Source of the DNA: an uncultured Aliiroseovarius sp.
GTDB taxonomy: Bacteria > Pseudomonadota > Alphaproteobacteria > Rhodobacterales > Rhodobacteraceae
Assembly (NCBI RefSeq): GCF_947497285.1
Contig: NZ_CANMFT010000002.1
Coordinates: 310,001 to 374,000 of the forward strand
Length of the DNA: 64,000 nt
Direction of reading: 5' to 3'
In this document: piece by piece, positions 25,426-35,693 of the stretch
Layout of the letters: the number at the start of each line of letters is the position of its first letter
Position numbering within the stretch: position 1 is the stretch's first letter
The notes under the pieces: model-generated
Database searches by the model: none
Told to the model about the DNA's origin: nothing
The model's input: only the letters and a program-made list of their open reading frames with translations
Program-made: the position numbers and the translations under genes

Positions 25426-28053
25426 GTGTCGCATCCTGTATTGTCGCCAACGCCACTGACGCAAGCCGCGATCCGCTTGTCTCCGCGCATCGGGTATTTG
25501 ATGGCATTGTCCGTCTTTTTCCTGGGCGCGGCTTGGTTTGTCGGCGTTCCGGTCCTGGGACTGGTCTTGCTGGTTTGCGGTTTGACCTTCTTGTTCCTCG
25601 CGCTGACGGTGCGGGTCTTGGCGTTGTTTCACACCCGAAAACGGGGGGGACTGTTCAGGACTGTTGAAGGCTTTCTTGCCAACGACGCGGCCGCCTCGTT
25701 TTCCACGGATGCGGACGGGATGATCCTCTATCAAAACGCCTCGGCGATTGAAGATTTCGGTCCGCGGCAAGGCGACACACTGGCTGCGGCCCTGAAAGAC
25801 ATGTTTGCCTCGCCTGCTGCGGTATTGCTTCGCTTGCAAAACAAGGCACAGGCCAAGGGGGCCGCTCGTGAAGATGTGGTGTTGCGTCGCGGGCATATCC
25901 GTTTGTCGGTGCATCAGGTCGGCGACGATGGTTTTTTGTGGAGGCTCGAAGAAATCGGCGACCGGGGACCGGCAGGGCGCACAGGCGAAAACATCAGCTT
26001 GCCGATGATGACCGTGTCCAAAACCGGCACCATTCTGTTCATGAACGAAGCCGCAAGGCGCCTGTTGGGCGGGCGCGAAACGACCTTGGACCGGGTCTTC
26101 ACCGAGCTGCCGGTCCGTGCAGGGTCGGTGATGCAGGTGTCCAGCAAAGAAGGTCCGGTCCCGGCTCTGGTCTGCGATCTGGAGATCTCCGCCGGTCGAC
26201 GAGAGCTCTATCTTCTGCCGCCCCCCGCCGGGCCCGCGATCACCACCGAAGAATGGGCCTTTATCGATCGCTTGCCGGTGCCATTGGTAAAGCTGGATGA
26301 AGCCGGCGTTATCACGATGGCGAACCGACGCGCGCGCGCGCTCTTGGCAGACGAAGCGGCAATTGGGTCGCGGCTGGCAGATCAGGTCGAAGGCTTGGGG
26401 CGTCCGGTGTCAGAATGGTTGCGCGAAGCACATGCCGGCCGCCATTTGGGGCGGGTCGAAGTTGTGCGCGCGGTCAAACCAACGGATGATGTGTTTTTGC
26501 AGATTTCGCTTGGTCAGGTATTGGAAGACACTGGACCGGCGCTTGTCGCTGTTTTGCAAGATGCGACTGAGCTTAAGACACTCGAAGCGCAGTTTGTTCA
26601 GAGCCAGAAAATGGAAGCCATCGGTCAGTTGGCGGGCGGGGTCGCACATGATTTCAACAATCTTCTGACGGCCATTTCCGGCCATTGCGATCTGTTGCTG
26701 CTGGGGCGTGATCAAAACGACCCCGAGTTCTCAGACCTGTCGCAAATCAACCAAAACAGCAATCGGGCTGCCGCGTTGGTGCGCCAGTTGCTCGCGTTCT
26801 CGCGAAAACAAACATTGCGGCCCGAAAAGCTCGCGCTGACGGAATCGCTGTCTGATCTGACCCACCTCCTAAACCGTTTGGTGGGCGAAAAAGTCACCCT
26901 GGAATTGGACCATGACACGGACCTTTTGCCGATCCGTGCGGATCGTCGCCAGTTGGACCAGGTCTTGATGAACCTGGTGGTAAACGCCCGCGATGCCATG
27001 GACGAAGGCGGGCTGGTTCGGGTCGAAACCCGCAATGTCATCCTAGAGCACCCCCTCGTTCGTGATCGCGCGACCGTTCCCGCCGGGGACTATGTGACCA
27101 TCCGCGTGACAGATCAGGGAACCGGCATCTCCTCCGAGAAGATTGGCAAGATCTTTGAACCCTTCTTTACGACCAAGCGCGCGGGTAAAGGCACCGGACT
27201 GGGCCTGTCGATGGCCTATGGCATTGTGAAGCAAATGGGGGGGTTCATTTTTGTTGATTCGATCCCGGGAACAGGGTCGACCTTCACTCTTTACTTCCCG
27301 GTTTGCAGTGATCGCGAGCTTTTTGAAGACAGCTCTTCGCAGCCTTCACTGTCGTCGACCGAGATGGCAGGCGAAGAACTGCCCGAGCCGATCACCGAAG
27401 ATCGTGGGCAAGACAAAGAACCGGGCCTGAGATCGGCTGAAACTGAGACCTCTCTTCCGGAAGGAGGAGAGGCTGAGCCTGAAGACGTGCCCTCCGGCAT
27501 GTTTGCATCAAAGCGAACCCCAAATGCCGAGCAGGCCCCGTGGCCCCAACCTGCTGAGGGGCAAAACAGCAATATGTCTGCCTCGACCAGCGCATCTGAG
27601 GGTGACTTGTCCTTGAAGGTGAAAACGATTTGCGACGAGCAGGTGCCGGGTTTGCCAAAACCGACGCATGGCGCTTCCGGTGCATCGGAGGACGGGATTG
27701 TTTTGCTGGTCGAGGATGAAGCCCCGGTGCGCGCATTTGCTTCGCGTGCTTTGCGGATGCGTGGCTACACGGTGTTGGAAGCGGAGAACGCTGAAGAAGC
27801 GCTTCGAACGCTTGAAGACACCTCTCTTTCGGTTGATGTATTCGTCACCGACGTGATTATGCCGGGAATGGACGGTCCGACATGGGTCGCGAAAGCCTTG
27901 GAAGACCGCCCGGGTGTGAAGGTTGTCTTCGTTTCCGGTTATGCGGAGGATTCGGTCTCAGAGCATCAAGCGCGCATTCCGAATTCGGTTTTCCTACCCA
28001 AACCGTTTTCCCTGACAGACCTCACAACGACGGTTCAGCGACAACTGCATTAA
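25426..28053 (+). CDS. cckA: CckA-type hybrid sensor histidine kinase/response regulator
   Basis: 875 residues from GTG 25426 (AAGGGGACC upstream). Two transmembrane helices near the N-terminus (about residues 23-66) are followed by PAS-like domains (to about 385). The kinase core has His408 in AGGVAHDFNNLLTAISGHCD and the ATP lid GKGTGLGLSMAYGIV. A receiver domain lies at the end with Asp809 in VTDVIMPGMDG. This is the layout of CckA, which feeds phosphate through ChpT to CtrA; in roseobacters this relay controls motility, gene transfer agents and cell cycle traits. A linker of about 125 residues (630-757), rich in Glu, Ser and Pro, joins kinase and receiver. A CtrA box lies in the promoter region. 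Confidence 0.93.
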   Translation: MSHPVLSPTPLTQAAIRLSPRIGYLMALSVFFLGAAWFVGVPVLGLVLLVCGLTFLFLALTVRVLALFHTRKRGGLFRTVEGFLANDAAASFSTDADGMILYQNASAIEDFGPRQGDTLAAALKDMFASPAAVLLRLQNKAQAKGAAREDVVLRRGHIRLSVHQVGDDGFLWRLEEIGDRGPAGRTGENISLPMMTVSKTGTILFMNEAARRLLGGRETTLDRVFTELPVRAGSVMQVSSKEGPVPALVCDLEISAGRRELYLLPPPAGPAITTEEWAFIDRLPVPLVKLDEAGVITMANRRARALLADEAAIGSRLADQVEGLGRPVSEWLREAHAGRHLGRVEVVRAVKPTDDVFLQISLGQVLEDTGPALVAVLQDATELKTLEAQFVQSQKMEAIGQLAGGVAHDFNNLLTAISGHCDLLLLGRDQNDPEFSDLSQINQNSNRAAALVRQLLAFSRKQTLRPEKLALTESLSDLTHLLNRLVGEKVTLELDHDTDLLPIRADRRQLDQVLMNLVVNARDAMDEGGLVRVETRNVILEHPLVRDRATVPAGDYVTIRVTDQGTGISSEKIGKIFEPFFTTKRAGKGTGLGLSMAYGIVKQMGGFIFVDSIPGTGSTFTLYFPVCSDRELFEDSSSQPSLSSTEMAGEELPEPITEDRGQDKEPGLRSAETETSLPEGGEAEPEDVPSGMFASKRTPNAEQAPWPQPAEGQNSNMSASTSASEGDLSLKVKTICDEQVPGLPKPTHGASGASEDGIVLLVEDEAPVRAFASRALRMRGYTVLEAENAEEALRTLEDTSLSVDVFVTDVIMPGMDGPTWVAKALEDRPGVKVVFVSGYAEDSVSEHQARIPNSVFLPKPFSLTDLTTTVQRQLH

Positions 28054-28151
28054 GCGGTTTTTCCCTGGGTCGGATCAAAAATGACCCAGCATTGTTCCCG
28101 TTAATCCTTTGGTTACCTATTTGGTGGCAAAGTCATTGTTGAAAAGTTTAC

Positions 28152-28180
28152 TTGAAATGTTCCTATTTTGTGCCCATAAG
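28152..28180 (+). promoter_or_regulatory. recA promoter
   Basis: TTGAAA (28152-28157) and CATAAG (28175-28180) are separated by 17 bases, a good housekeeping-type pair placed about 75 bases before the recA ATG. The spacer holds GTTC-N7-GTGC, an imperfect SOS half-pair (28159-28173). Confidence 0.55.
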
Positions 28181-28189
28181 TAAGAAGAG

Positions 28190-28204
28190 GAACGTAAAGA
28201 GAAC
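28190..28204 (-). promoter_or_regulatory. LexA/SOS box of recA
   Basis: GAAC-GTAAAGA-GAAC is a perfect direct repeat with a 7-base spacer, the inverse of GTTC-N7-GTTC, the LexA box established for Rhodobacter and other alphaproteobacteria. It lies just downstream of the -10 box, covering the likely transcription start, where bound LexA would block recA. Confidence 0.8.
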
Positions 28205-28255
28205 ACGTGCATGATTGCCGCCCGTTCTCTGGTGTGAAATAAGGGAAGGCAGCAA

Positions 28256-29332
28256 ATGGCAACGGCGGACATTTTTAACATGAAACGTGATGGTGACAAA
28301 CAAAAGGCGCTTGATAGCGCACTGGCGCAGATCGAACGGCAGTTTGGCAAGGGATCGATCATGAAACTCGGCGCGGACAATCCGGTCGCTGAAATTGAAG
28401 CGACGCCAACCGGATCGCTCGGCCTGGATATTGCGCTTGGAATCGGGGGCCTGCCCAAAGGGCGGATCGTCGAGATCTACGGCCCGGAAAGCTCGGGCAA
28501 GACCACGCTTACACTGCATTGTGTCGCGGAGGAACAGAAACTGGGTGGCGTTTGCGCCTTCGTCGATGCCGAACACGCGCTTGACCCGCAATACGCCAAG
28601 AAGCTTGGTGTCGATCTGGAAGAGCTTCTGATCAGCCAGCCCGATACGGGCGAACAGGCTTTGGAAATCGTCGATACGCTTGTTCGGTCAGGTGCGGTGA
28701 GCATGGTTGTGGTCGATTCGGTTGCCGCCCTGACACCGCGTTCCGAATTGGAAGGTGATATGGGCGACAGCAATGTCGGCGTGCAGGCACGCTTGATGAG
28801 CCAGGCCATGCGCAAACTGACAGGGTCGATTTCACGATCGAAATGTACCGTTGTGTTCATCAACCAGATCCGCATGAAGATCGGTGTCATGTTCGGCAGC
28901 CCTGAGACGACCACGGGTGGCAACGCCCTGAAATTCTACAGTTCGGTGCGGTTGGATATCCGGCGCATCGGCGCAATCAAGGACCGTGACGAGGTGGTCG
29001 GAAACGCAACCCGCGTGAAGGTGGTGAAAAACAAGGTCGCGCCGCCCTTCAAACAAGTTGAATTCGACATCATGTATGGCGAAGGCATCTCAAAAATGGG
29101 CGAGCTTCTGGATCTTGGTGTCAAAGCGGGTGTCGTCGAGAAGTCCGGTGCCTGGTTCAGCTATGGCGATGAGCGGATCGGTCAGGGGCGCGAAAACGCC
29201 AAGACCTATCTACGCGAAAACACCCGCACAGCACTGGAGATCGAAGACAAGATCCGCGCCGCTCACGGGTTGGATTTCGACATGCCCCCAATGGAAAAAG
29301 ATAAGGATGATGACGGGTTGCTCGAAGCCTGA
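28256..29332 (+). CDS. recA: Recombinase RecA
   Basis: 358 residues from ATG 28256 (GGGAAGG 7 bases before it). It forms filaments on single-stranded DNA, performs strand exchange and promotes LexA self-cleavage. Walker A is GPESSGKT (residues 76-83); the catalytic and contact regions [15 protein letters not shown] and [14 protein letters not shown] are intact, as is the MAW-like N-terminal helix ([18 protein letters not shown]). The acidic C-tail [13 protein letters not shown] is normal. Own promoter with an SOS box upstream and a strong terminator after it; alaS follows, a common arrangement in alphaproteobacteria. Confidence 0.98.
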   Translation: MATADIFNMKRDGDKQKALDSALAQIERQFGKGSIMKLGADNPVAEIEATPTGSLGLDIALGIGGLPKGRIVEIYGPESSGKTTLTLHCVAEEQKLGGVCAFVDAEHALDPQYAKKLGVDLEELLISQPDTGEQALEIVDTLVRSGAVSMVVVDSVAALTPRSELEGDMGDSNVGVQARLMSQAMRKLTGSISRSKCTVVFINQIRMKIGVMFGSPETTTGGNALKFYSSVRLDIRRIGAIKDRDEVVGNATRVKVVKNKVAPPFKQVEFDIMYGEGISKMGELLDLGVKAGVVEKSGAWFSYGDERIGQGRENAKTYLRENTRTALEIEDKIRAAHGLDFDMPPMEKDKDDDGLLEA

Positions 29333-29353
29333 ATTTATCGCTTTCAAGTTCGG

Positions 29354-29386
29354 AAGGGCCGGGGGTTTCCCCGGCCCTTTGTTTTT
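29354..29386 (+). terminator. Intrinsic terminator after recA
   Basis: AAGGGCCGGGG (29354-29364) pairs over 11 bases with CCCCGGCCCTT (29369-29379), loop GTTT, followed by TGTTTTT. Confidence 0.88.
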
Positions 29387-29459
29387 GGCGGCCCACCCTG
29401 TGGACAGGCGCCACTGGCGCAGGTAAACGATGTTTGACGCTCCTTTGGGACAAGACATA

Positions 29460-32105
29460 ATGGCCAGCCTCAACGATATCCGCTCAACTTTTCTGGACTA
29501 TTTCGAACGCAATGGGCACGCGGTGGTGGACAGTTCCCCACTCGTACCACGCAATGATCCGACACTGATGTTCGTGAATTCCGGCATGGTGCAGTTCAAG
29601 AACCTGTTCACCGGCATTGAAACGCGCGACTACACGCGGGCGACCACCGCTCAGAAATGCGTCCGCGCGGGCGGTAAACACAATGACCTGGACAATGTCG
29701 GCTATACCGCGCGCCATCACACATTTTTCGAGATGCTCGGAAATTTCAGTTTTGGGGACTATTTCAAAGACGACGCGATTGCCTTCGCGTGGAACCTTGT
29801 CACGAAAGAGTTTGGCGTCGATCCCGAACGTCTGCTGACCACAGTTTATCACACCGATGATGAAGCGTTTGAAATCTGGAAGAAGGTCGGTGTGCCGGAA
29901 AGCCGGATCATTCGGATCGATACGGCGGACAATTTCTGGCAGATGGGCCCGACCGGCCCCTGTGGTCCGTGCACCGAGATTTTCTATGACCACGGTGATC
30001 ACATCTGGGGTGGCCCTCCGGGATCTGCTGAGGAAGACGGCGACCGTTTCATCGAGATCTGGAACATCGTTTTCATGCAGAACGAGCAGTTCGAAGACGG
30101 TTCGATGAAAGCGTTGGACATGCAGTCGATCGATACCGGTATGGGGCTGGAGCGCATCGGCGCGCTGTTGCAAGGCAGCCATGACAACTATGATACCGAC
30201 CTGTTCAAAGCGCTGATCGAAGCCTCGGCACATGCGACCAATGTCGACCCCTATGGCGACCAAAACGTGCATCACCGGGTGATTGCGGATCATTTGCGCT
30301 CGACCTCGTTCCTGATGGCGGATGGGGTGATGCCGTCGAACGAAGGGCGGGGCTATGTGCTGCGTCGGATCATGCGCCGTGCAATGCGCCACGCCCATCT
30401 TCTGGGGGCGCAAGACCCTGTCATGCATCGTCTTGTGCCCGAACTGGTGGCGCAGATGGGGCAGGCTTACCCCGAGTTGGGGCGTGCCCAGTCAATGATT
30501 GAAGAGACATTGCTAAACGAAGAAACCCGGTTCAAGAAGACGCTCGATCGCGGCTTGAAACTGTTGGACGACGAAGTGTCGAGCCTTCCCGAAGGGGCGG
30601 ACCTGCCGGGTGAGACAGCGTTCAAACTATATGACACCTACGGTTTCCCGCTGGACCTGACGCAGGACGCGTTGCGCGAAAAAGGGCTTGGCGTGGACCA
30701 GCCCGGATTTGACTCGGCGATGGAAGAACAAAAGTCGCGGGCCCGTGCCGCGTGGTCGGGATCGGGTGAGGCGGCGGATGCCACCATCTGGTTTGATCTG
30801 GCTGAACAGCACGGCGTGACGGAGTTCTTGGGCTATGACGCCGAACATGCCGAAGGTCAGGTGCTGGCAATTGTCTCAGACGGTGCGGTCGTGGACAGTG
30901 CCAAGTCGGGCGACGAGGTTCAAATCGTGGTCAACCAGACGCCGTTTTATGCCGAGGCGGGCGGTCAAGTGGGCGATACCGGCCTGATCCGTACCGACAC
31001 CGGGTCGGCCCATATCACCGATACGAAGAAGGTGGCGGATGTGTTCATTCACTTCGCCAAGGTTGATGAGGGCGAGATTGCCAAAGGGCAGGGCGCCGAA
31101 TTGGCGGTGGATCACCTGCGCCGCACGGCAATCCGCGCCAACCATTCGGCCACGCACTTGCTGCACGAAGCGTTGCGCAATGAATTGGGCGATCACGTCG
31201 CGCAGCGCGGGTCGTTGAACGCGCCCGACAGGCTGCGGTTTGATTTTAGCCATAACAACGCGGTGTCGGCGCAGGAATTGGGCAATATTTCGCGTGAGGT
31301 GAACACCTATATCCGCCAGAACACGCCGGTTGAAACCCGGATCATGACGCCGGATGATGCGCGCGAGATCGGGGCGCAGGCGCTGTTTGGCGAGAAATAC
31401 GGCGACGAGGTCCGCGTGGTGTCGATGGGACATTCACCGACCGGTAAAGGCACCGACGGCCAGACCTATTCGATCGAGCTGTGCGGCGGCACCCATGTGA
31501 AGCAGACCGGCGACATTGGCGTTTGCGTGATCCTGTCTGAAGGGGCCAGCGCGGCGGGCATTCGCCGGATCGAGGCGCTGACGGGCAAGGCTGCCGTCGC
31601 CTATATCGAAGATGAAGCCGCGCGTGCCTCGGAATTGCAAGGCATGCTGAAAGCCAAACCGGACGAGGTTGTTGACCGCGTCAAGGCCATGCTGGACGAA
31701 CGCAAGGCGCTGAACAACGAGATTTCGGCGTTGAAACGCGAACTGGCAAAGGCCGCGGGAGCCGGGGCGGAAGCCAAGGACATCAATGGCGTGAAGTTCC
31801 TTGCAATGACCATATCGGGTGTTGCGGGCAAAGACCTGCAAACGCTGGTGAATGAGCAGAAGGATGCGCTTGGCTCTGGCGCGGTTCTGATCATCTCGGA
31901 GAATGACGGAAAAGTCGCTGTTGCTGCTGGTGTGACGAGCGATATGACCGACCGTGTGTCGGCTCTTGACCTGGTTAAGGCCGCTGTCCCCGAACTCGGT
32001 GGTAAGGGTGGCGGAGGTCGCCCAGAACTGGCGCAGGGCGGAGGTCAGGACATTACCAAAGCTGACGTCGCCGTGGCCGCGGCCGAGGCCGTCATCGTGG
32101 GTTGA
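29460..32105 (+). CDS. alaS: Alanine--tRNA ligase
   Basis: 881 residues from ATG 29460; the in-frame ATG at 29430 would add a ten-residue extension not usual in AlaRS, whose start is M[14 protein letters not shown]. Class II catalytic core: [18 protein letters not shown], then [15 protein letters not shown]. The editing domain has [13 protein letters not shown] and the zinc/editing [11 protein letters not shown]. The C-terminal coiled coil and C-Ala domain follow, ending with a glycine-rich [16 protein letters not shown]. Length fits the family. It charges tRNA-Ala in the cytoplasm and clears mischarged Ser and Gly. A terminator follows within 25 bases. Confidence 0.98.
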   Translation: MASLNDIRSTFLDYFERNGHAVVDSSPLVPRNDPTLMFVNSGMVQFKNLFTGIETRDYTRATTAQKCVRAGGKHNDLDNVGYTARHHTFFEMLGNFSFGDYFKDDAIAFAWNLVTKEFGVDPERLLTTVYHTDDEAFEIWKKVGVPESRIIRIDTADNFWQMGPTGPCGPCTEIFYDHGDHIWGGPPGSAEEDGDRFIEIWNIVFMQNEQFEDGSMKALDMQSIDTGMGLERIGALLQGSHDNYDTDLFKALIEASAHATNVDPYGDQNVHHRVIADHLRSTSFLMADGVMPSNEGRGYVLRRIMRRAMRHAHLLGAQDPVMHRLVPELVAQMGQAYPELGRAQSMIEETLLNEETRFKKTLDRGLKLLDDEVSSLPEGADLPGETAFKLYDTYGFPLDLTQDALREKGLGVDQPGFDSAMEEQKSRARAAWSGSGEAADATIWFDLAEQHGVTEFLGYDAEHAEGQVLAIVSDGAVVDSAKSGDEVQIVVNQTPFYAEAGGQVGDTGLIRTDTGSAHITDTKKVADVFIHFAKVDEGEIAKGQGAELAVDHLRRTAIRANHSATHLLHEALRNELGDHVAQRGSLNAPDRLRFDFSHNNAVSAQELGNISREVNTYIRQNTPVETRIMTPDDAREIGAQALFGEKYGDEVRVVSMGHSPTGKGTDGQTYSIELCGGTHVKQTGDIGVCVILSEGASAAGIRRIEALTGKAAVAYIEDEAARASELQGMLKAKPDEVVDRVKAMLDERKALNNEISALKRELAKAAGAGAEAKDINGVKFLAMTISGVAGKDLQTLVNEQKDALGSGAVLIISENDGKVAVAAGVTSDMTDRVSALDLVKAAVPELGGKGGGGRPELAQGGGQDITKADVAVAAAEAVIVG

Positions 32106-32127
32106 CCAACCCCCATTGCAAATTTCG

Positions 32128-32166
32128 AAAGGCCGCGTATCGTCACCTGACATACGCGGCCTTTTT
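32128..32166 (+). terminator. Intrinsic terminator after alaS
   Basis: A 13-bp stem, AAAGGCCGCGTAT (32128-32140) with ATACGCGGCCTTT (32152-32164), is followed by T bases. The DUF1330 gene starts 18 bases later with its own AGGAG site. Confidence 0.88.
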
Positions 32167-32183
32167 CATGCAGGAGAAACAAT

Positions 32184-32471
32184 ATGCCCGCCCTTTGGAT
32201 TGCTCATGTGACCGTCACAGATGAAGAGGCTTACGGCAAATATGCCAAGCTCGCCGGCCCTGCCATTGCAAAACATGGCGGGCATTTCATCGCCCGCGGC
32301 GGACGCTATGTTCAGCTGGAAGGCAAGGACCGTCCGCGCAATGTCGTGGCGAAGTTCCCAAGCGTTCAGGCCGCTGAGACATGCTATCATTCGCCCGAGT
32401 ATCAAGAGGCGTTAAGCCATGCGCGCAATGCATCCGAGCGGGAATTGCTGGTGGTTGAGATCGACGAATAA
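32184..32471 (+). CDS. DUF1330 family protein
   Basis: 95 residues from ATG 32184 (AGGAGA 8 bases upstream). It has the dimeric ferredoxin-like barrel pattern of DUF1330: ALWIAHVTVTDEEAYGKYAKLAGPAI, then HGGHFIARGGRY, RNVVAKFPSVQAAE and SPEYQEAL. The family is widespread; no catalytic role is established. It is read alone between two terminators, so it must use a short promoter near or within the alaS terminator, or be reached by read-through. Confidence 0.9.
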   Translation: MPALWIAHVTVTDEEAYGKYAKLAGPAIAKHGGHFIARGGRYVQLEGKDRPRNVVAKFPSVQAAETCYHSPEYQEALSHARNASERELLVVEIDE

Positions 32472-32490
32472 ACCGCTGATATTAAACGAA

Positions 32491-32523
32491 GAAAGCCCCG
32501 GCGTTAATCCGGGGCTTTCGTGT
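32491..32523. terminator. Bidirectional terminator between DUF1330 gene and typA
   Basis: GAAAGCCCCGG (32491-32501) pairs over 11 bases with CCGGGGCTTTC (32509-32519). GTGTTTT follows on the plus strand and TTCGTTTA on the minus strand. It serves two convergent genes. Confidence 0.8.
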
Positions 32524-32538
32524 TTTAGATGGATCGCT

Positions 32539-34362
32539 TTACTGATCCGATGACCGTGCTTGCCGCTTGCGTTCATGCGGATCAAGGAAGCGTTTGCGCA
32601 GGCGGATGTTGTTCGGCGTGACCTCGACCAATTCGTCATTGTCGATATAGGCGATCGCCTCTTCCAGCGACATGGTGATCGGCGTGGTCAGGCGCACGGC
32701 CTCGTCAGTGCCCGAGGCACGCACGTTGGTCAGCTTCTTGCCCTTCAGCGGGTTCACCTCAAGATCGTTTTCGCGCGAGTGCTCGCCGATGATCATGCCT
32801 TGATAGATCTCTTCCTGCGCACCGATGAACATACGACCGCGATCTTCGAGGTTCCACAGCGCATAGGCGACCGAGGTGCCGTTTTCCATCGAGATCAGAA
32901 CGCCCGCGCGACGGCCGGGAATATTGCCCTTGTGGGGGGCCCAGCCGTGGAACACGCGGTTCAGAACGCCGGTGCCGCGGGTGTCTGTCAGAAACTCGCC
33001 GTGATAACCGATCAGGCCGCGCGACGGCACATGGGCGATGATCCGGGTTTTGCCAGCGCCTGCGGGCTTCATCTCGGTCATTTCGCCTTTGCGCGTGCCG
33101 GTGATTTTTTCAATCACGGCACCGGAATATTCGTCATCCACGTCGATGGTAACTTCTTCGATCGGCTCGACCGTCTCACCATCGACCTCGCGCATGATCA
33201 CCTGCGGGCGCGAGATTGACAGTTCGAACCCTTCGCGGCGCATGTTTTCGATCAACACGCCCATCTGCAATTCGCCACGGCCCGACACTTCGAAGGCTTC
33301 ACCGCCGGGGGTGTCCGCGATCTTGATGGCGACGTTGCTTTCGGCTTCTTTCATCAGGCGTTCGCGGATGACACGCGACTGCACCTTCTTGCCGTCACGG
33401 CCGGCGAGCGGGCTGTCATTGATGCCGAAGGTCACGGTGATGGTGGGCGGGTCAATCGGCTGCGCGGGCAGCGGCGTGTCAACTGCCAGCGCGCAAATCG
33501 TGTCGGCCACTGTGGCTTTTGACATGCCCGCAAGGGACACGATGTCGCCTGCGATGGCTTCGTCGATGTCTTGCTGCCCCAGACCGCGGAAGGCCTGAAT
33601 GCGGGTGACGCGGAACTGCTCGATCTTTTGGCCGATGCGCGACAGGGCTTGCACGGTTGCACCGACCTTGAGGCGTCCGGTTTCCACCCGTCCGGTTAGC
33701 AGACGACCCACAAATGGGTCAGCACCCAGCGTTGTGGCCAGCATCGAGAAATCTTCGTCCTGATGCGCCAGTTGGCGCGGAGCGGGGACGTGGTTCACGA
33801 TCAGGTTGAACAGCGCGTGCAAATCCTTGCGCGGCCCGTCCAGCTCCGCATCCGCCCAGCCGTTGCGGCCCGAGGCATACATATGCGGGAAGTCGAGCTG
33901 GTCATCATCTGCACCGAGGTTGGCGAACAGGTCAAAACATTCGTCCAGCGCGCGGTCGGGTTCGGCGTCGGGCTTGTCGACTTTGTTCAAGACAACGATG
34001 GGGCGCAGACCCAGCGCCAGCGCTTTCGACGTCACGAATTTTGTTTGCGGCATCGGGCCTTCGGCGGCATCGACCAGCAGGACAACGCCGTCCACCATCG
34101 ACAGGATGCGTTCCACCTCGCCACCGAAATCTGCGTGGCCGGGGGTGTCGACGATGTTGATGCGCGTGCCTTTGTATTCGACCGAGGTAGGTTTGGCGAA
34201 AATGGTGATCCCGCGCTCACGCTCCAGATCGTTCGAGTCCATGGCGCGTTCGGCCACGGCCTGATTTTCCCGGAACGCGCCGGATTGTTTCAAAAGCTCG
34301 TCAACCAGAGTTGTCTTGCCGTGGTCAACGTGTGCGATGATCGCGATATTGCGCAGGTCCAT
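32539..34362 (-). CDS. typA: Ribosome-associated translational GTPase TypA/BipA
   Basis: 607 residues. The G domain has [10 protein letters not shown] (P-loop), [12 protein letters not shown] (switch I), [14 protein letters not shown] (G3) and NKVDKPDA (G4). EF-G-like domains II, III and V follow, with the BipA-specific C-terminal domain ([15 protein letters not shown], then [13 protein letters not shown]). BipA assists late 50S assembly and growth under stress or cold. It is a single gene on the minus strand; its promoter lies in the 125-base gap before the SMR gene stop. Confidence 0.97.
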   Translation of the reverse strand: MDLRNIAIIAHVDHGKTTLVDELLKQSGAFRENQAVAERAMDSNDLERERGITIFAKPTSVEYKGTRINIVDTPGHADFGGEVERILSMVDGVVLLVDAAEGPMPQTKFVTSKALALGLRPIVVLNKVDKPDAEPDRALDECFDLFANLGADDDQLDFPHMYASGRNGWADAELDGPRKDLHALFNLIVNHVPAPRQLAHQDEDFSMLATTLGADPFVGRLLTGRVETGRLKVGATVQALSRIGQKIEQFRVTRIQAFRGLGQQDIDEAIAGDIVSLAGMSKATVADTICALAVDTPLPAQPIDPPTITVTFGINDSPLAGRDGKKVQSRVIRERLMKEAESNVAIKIADTPGGEAFEVSGRGELQMGVLIENMRREGFELSISRPQVIMREVDGETVEPIEEVTIDVDDEYSGAVIEKITGTRKGEMTEMKPAGAGKTRIIAHVPSRGLIGYHGEFLTDTRGTGVLNRVFHGWAPHKGNIPGRRAGVLISMENGTSVAYALWNLEDRGRMFIGAQEEIYQGMIIGEHSRENDLEVNPLKGKKLTNVRASGTDEAVRLTTPITMSLEEAIAYIDNDELVEVTPNNIRLRKRFLDPHERKRQARSSDQ

Positions 34363-34487
34363 AGGGCCACCTTGTGGGGGAAACGTGTAAATATGTTAGA
34401 AGTTAGGGGCGCGCATAGCCCGGTTGGGATGCGAAAGCCACCCTAAAAACCAATCTTGTTAAATTTCGCGCCGCTTCAGCCTGGGGA

Positions 34488-34817
34488 TCAATGCTGGGCA
34501 GATTGTGAAAACAGATGGATGATCAGAATCCCGCCAAGGATCATAGCCAGGCCGATCAGCGCAGGCAGATCGAGCCGTTGCCCAAACAGCGCATACCCAA
34601 TGCAGGCGATCAGCACGATGCCCAGCCCGGACCAGATCGCGTAGGCGACGCCTACGGCCATGTATTTCAGTGCCCAGCCCAGAAGCACGAAGCTGATCCC
34701 GTAGGCAACGACCACCGTCACGGATGGCCACAGCCGACTGAACTGCTGGCTGGCCTGCAAGGCGGTCGTGCCAATGGTTTCGGCAACCACGGCGAAAAAC
34801 AGGATCAGGTATGGCAT
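34488..34817 (-). CDS. SMR family multidrug efflux protein
   Basis: 109 residues with four transmembrane helices. The essential membrane Glu of EmrE-type transporters is present early (FAVVAETIGTTAL, residue 13), as are WALKYMAVGVAYAIWSGLG in helix 3 and the ALIGLAMILGGI helix 4. Such proteins form antiparallel dimers and export cationic drugs or guanidinium in exchange for protons. The substrate is not known. It lies 21 bases after the enoyl-CoA hydratase-like gene on the same strand and may be co-transcribed with it. Confidence 0.92.
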   Translation of the reverse strand: MPYLILFFAVVAETIGTTALQASQQFSRLWPSVTVVVAYGISFVLLGWALKYMAVGVAYAIWSGLGIVLIACIGYALFGQRLDLPALIGLAMILGGILIIHLFSQSAQH

Positions 34818-34838
34818 GGCGACCTCGTGGTCCAGGGA

Positions 34839-35636
34839 TTACTGGGACTGATCCCAGTCCGGTTTGCGTTTCTCTATGAAGGCGCTGATGCCTTCTTCGG
34901 TGTCGCGCAGCATCATGTTCTCGACCATGGCGGCACCGGCGAAGGCATAGGCAGCCTCAAGCGACATATCGGCCTGATCGTAAAAGCTCGCCTTGCCGAT
35001 CTTGACCGCCGCCCCGAGCTTCGAGGCCACGGTCTGCGCCAGTTCGTCGGTTGCCGCGCGCAACTGATCATGCGGGACGACACGGTTGACCAGCCCGACT
35101 TCACGCGCGCGGGGCGCGTCGATGAACTCGCCGGTGGTCAGCATTTCAAACGCGACCTTGCGCGGCACGTTTCGGGTCAGCGCCACCATCGGCGTCGAGC
35201 AAAACAGCCCGATATTGACGCCATTCACCCCAAACCGCGTGCCTTCGGCGGCGACGGCCATGTCACAGGTCGCCAGAAGCTGGCAGCCTGCGGCGGTGGC
35301 GATCCCGTGGGCCTCGGCGATCACCGGTTGGGGCAGGCGGGGGATCATGCACATGACCTCGGCGCAGCGATCAAACAGGTCTTTGAAATAGGCCGCCCCA
35401 CCATCCTCGGCCTGCCGCCCGGCGGTCATTTCTTTCAGGTCGTGACCGGCGCAGAAAACCTTGCCCGCGCCCGCAATCACGACAGCGCGGATCGAGCTGT
35501 CTTGCGCAAGCGCCTCGAACTCGGCCTTCAGGGCCGCAAGCATCGCATCCGACAGCGCATTCAGCGCGCCGGGGTTGTTCAGGGTCAATCGCGCAACTGA
35601 CGCTGCGTCCTCTCGGATCAGTATTGGGTCTGCCAT
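34839..35636 (-). CDS. Enoyl-CoA hydratase/isomerase family protein lacking both catalytic Glu
   Basis: 265 residues. Crotonase fold: VARLTLNNPGALNALSDAML, then FCAGHDLKEMTA (oxyanion hole and CoA binding). In the region that holds the two catalytic glutamates of true hydratases, this protein reads HGIATAAGCQLLATCDMAVA and FGVNGVNIGLFCSTP; a Gln and a neutral residue stand in the two Glu positions. This pattern is typical of the ECHDC3-like branch, whose reaction is uncertain. It is likely a CoA-thioester binding protein with a different chemistry. Divergent from the thioesterase at 35694, 57 bases away. Confidence 0.85.
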   Translation of the reverse strand: MADPILIREDAASVARLTLNNPGALNALSDAMLAALKAEFEALAQDSSIRAVVIAGAGKVFCAGHDLKEMTAGRQAEDGGAAYFKDLFDRCAEVMCMIPRLPQPVIAEAHGIATAAGCQLLATCDMAVAAEGTRFGVNGVNIGLFCSTPMVALTRNVPRKVAFEMLTTGEFIDAPRAREVGLVNRVVPHDQLRAATDELAQTVASKLGAAVKIGKASFYDQADMSLEAAYAFAGAAMVENMMLRDTEEGISAFIEKRKPDWDQSQ

Positions 35637-35693
35637 CTTGTCCTCGCTTGGTGTTCTGGCACACGATAGGCGGGAAAATCACGGGGGGAAACC

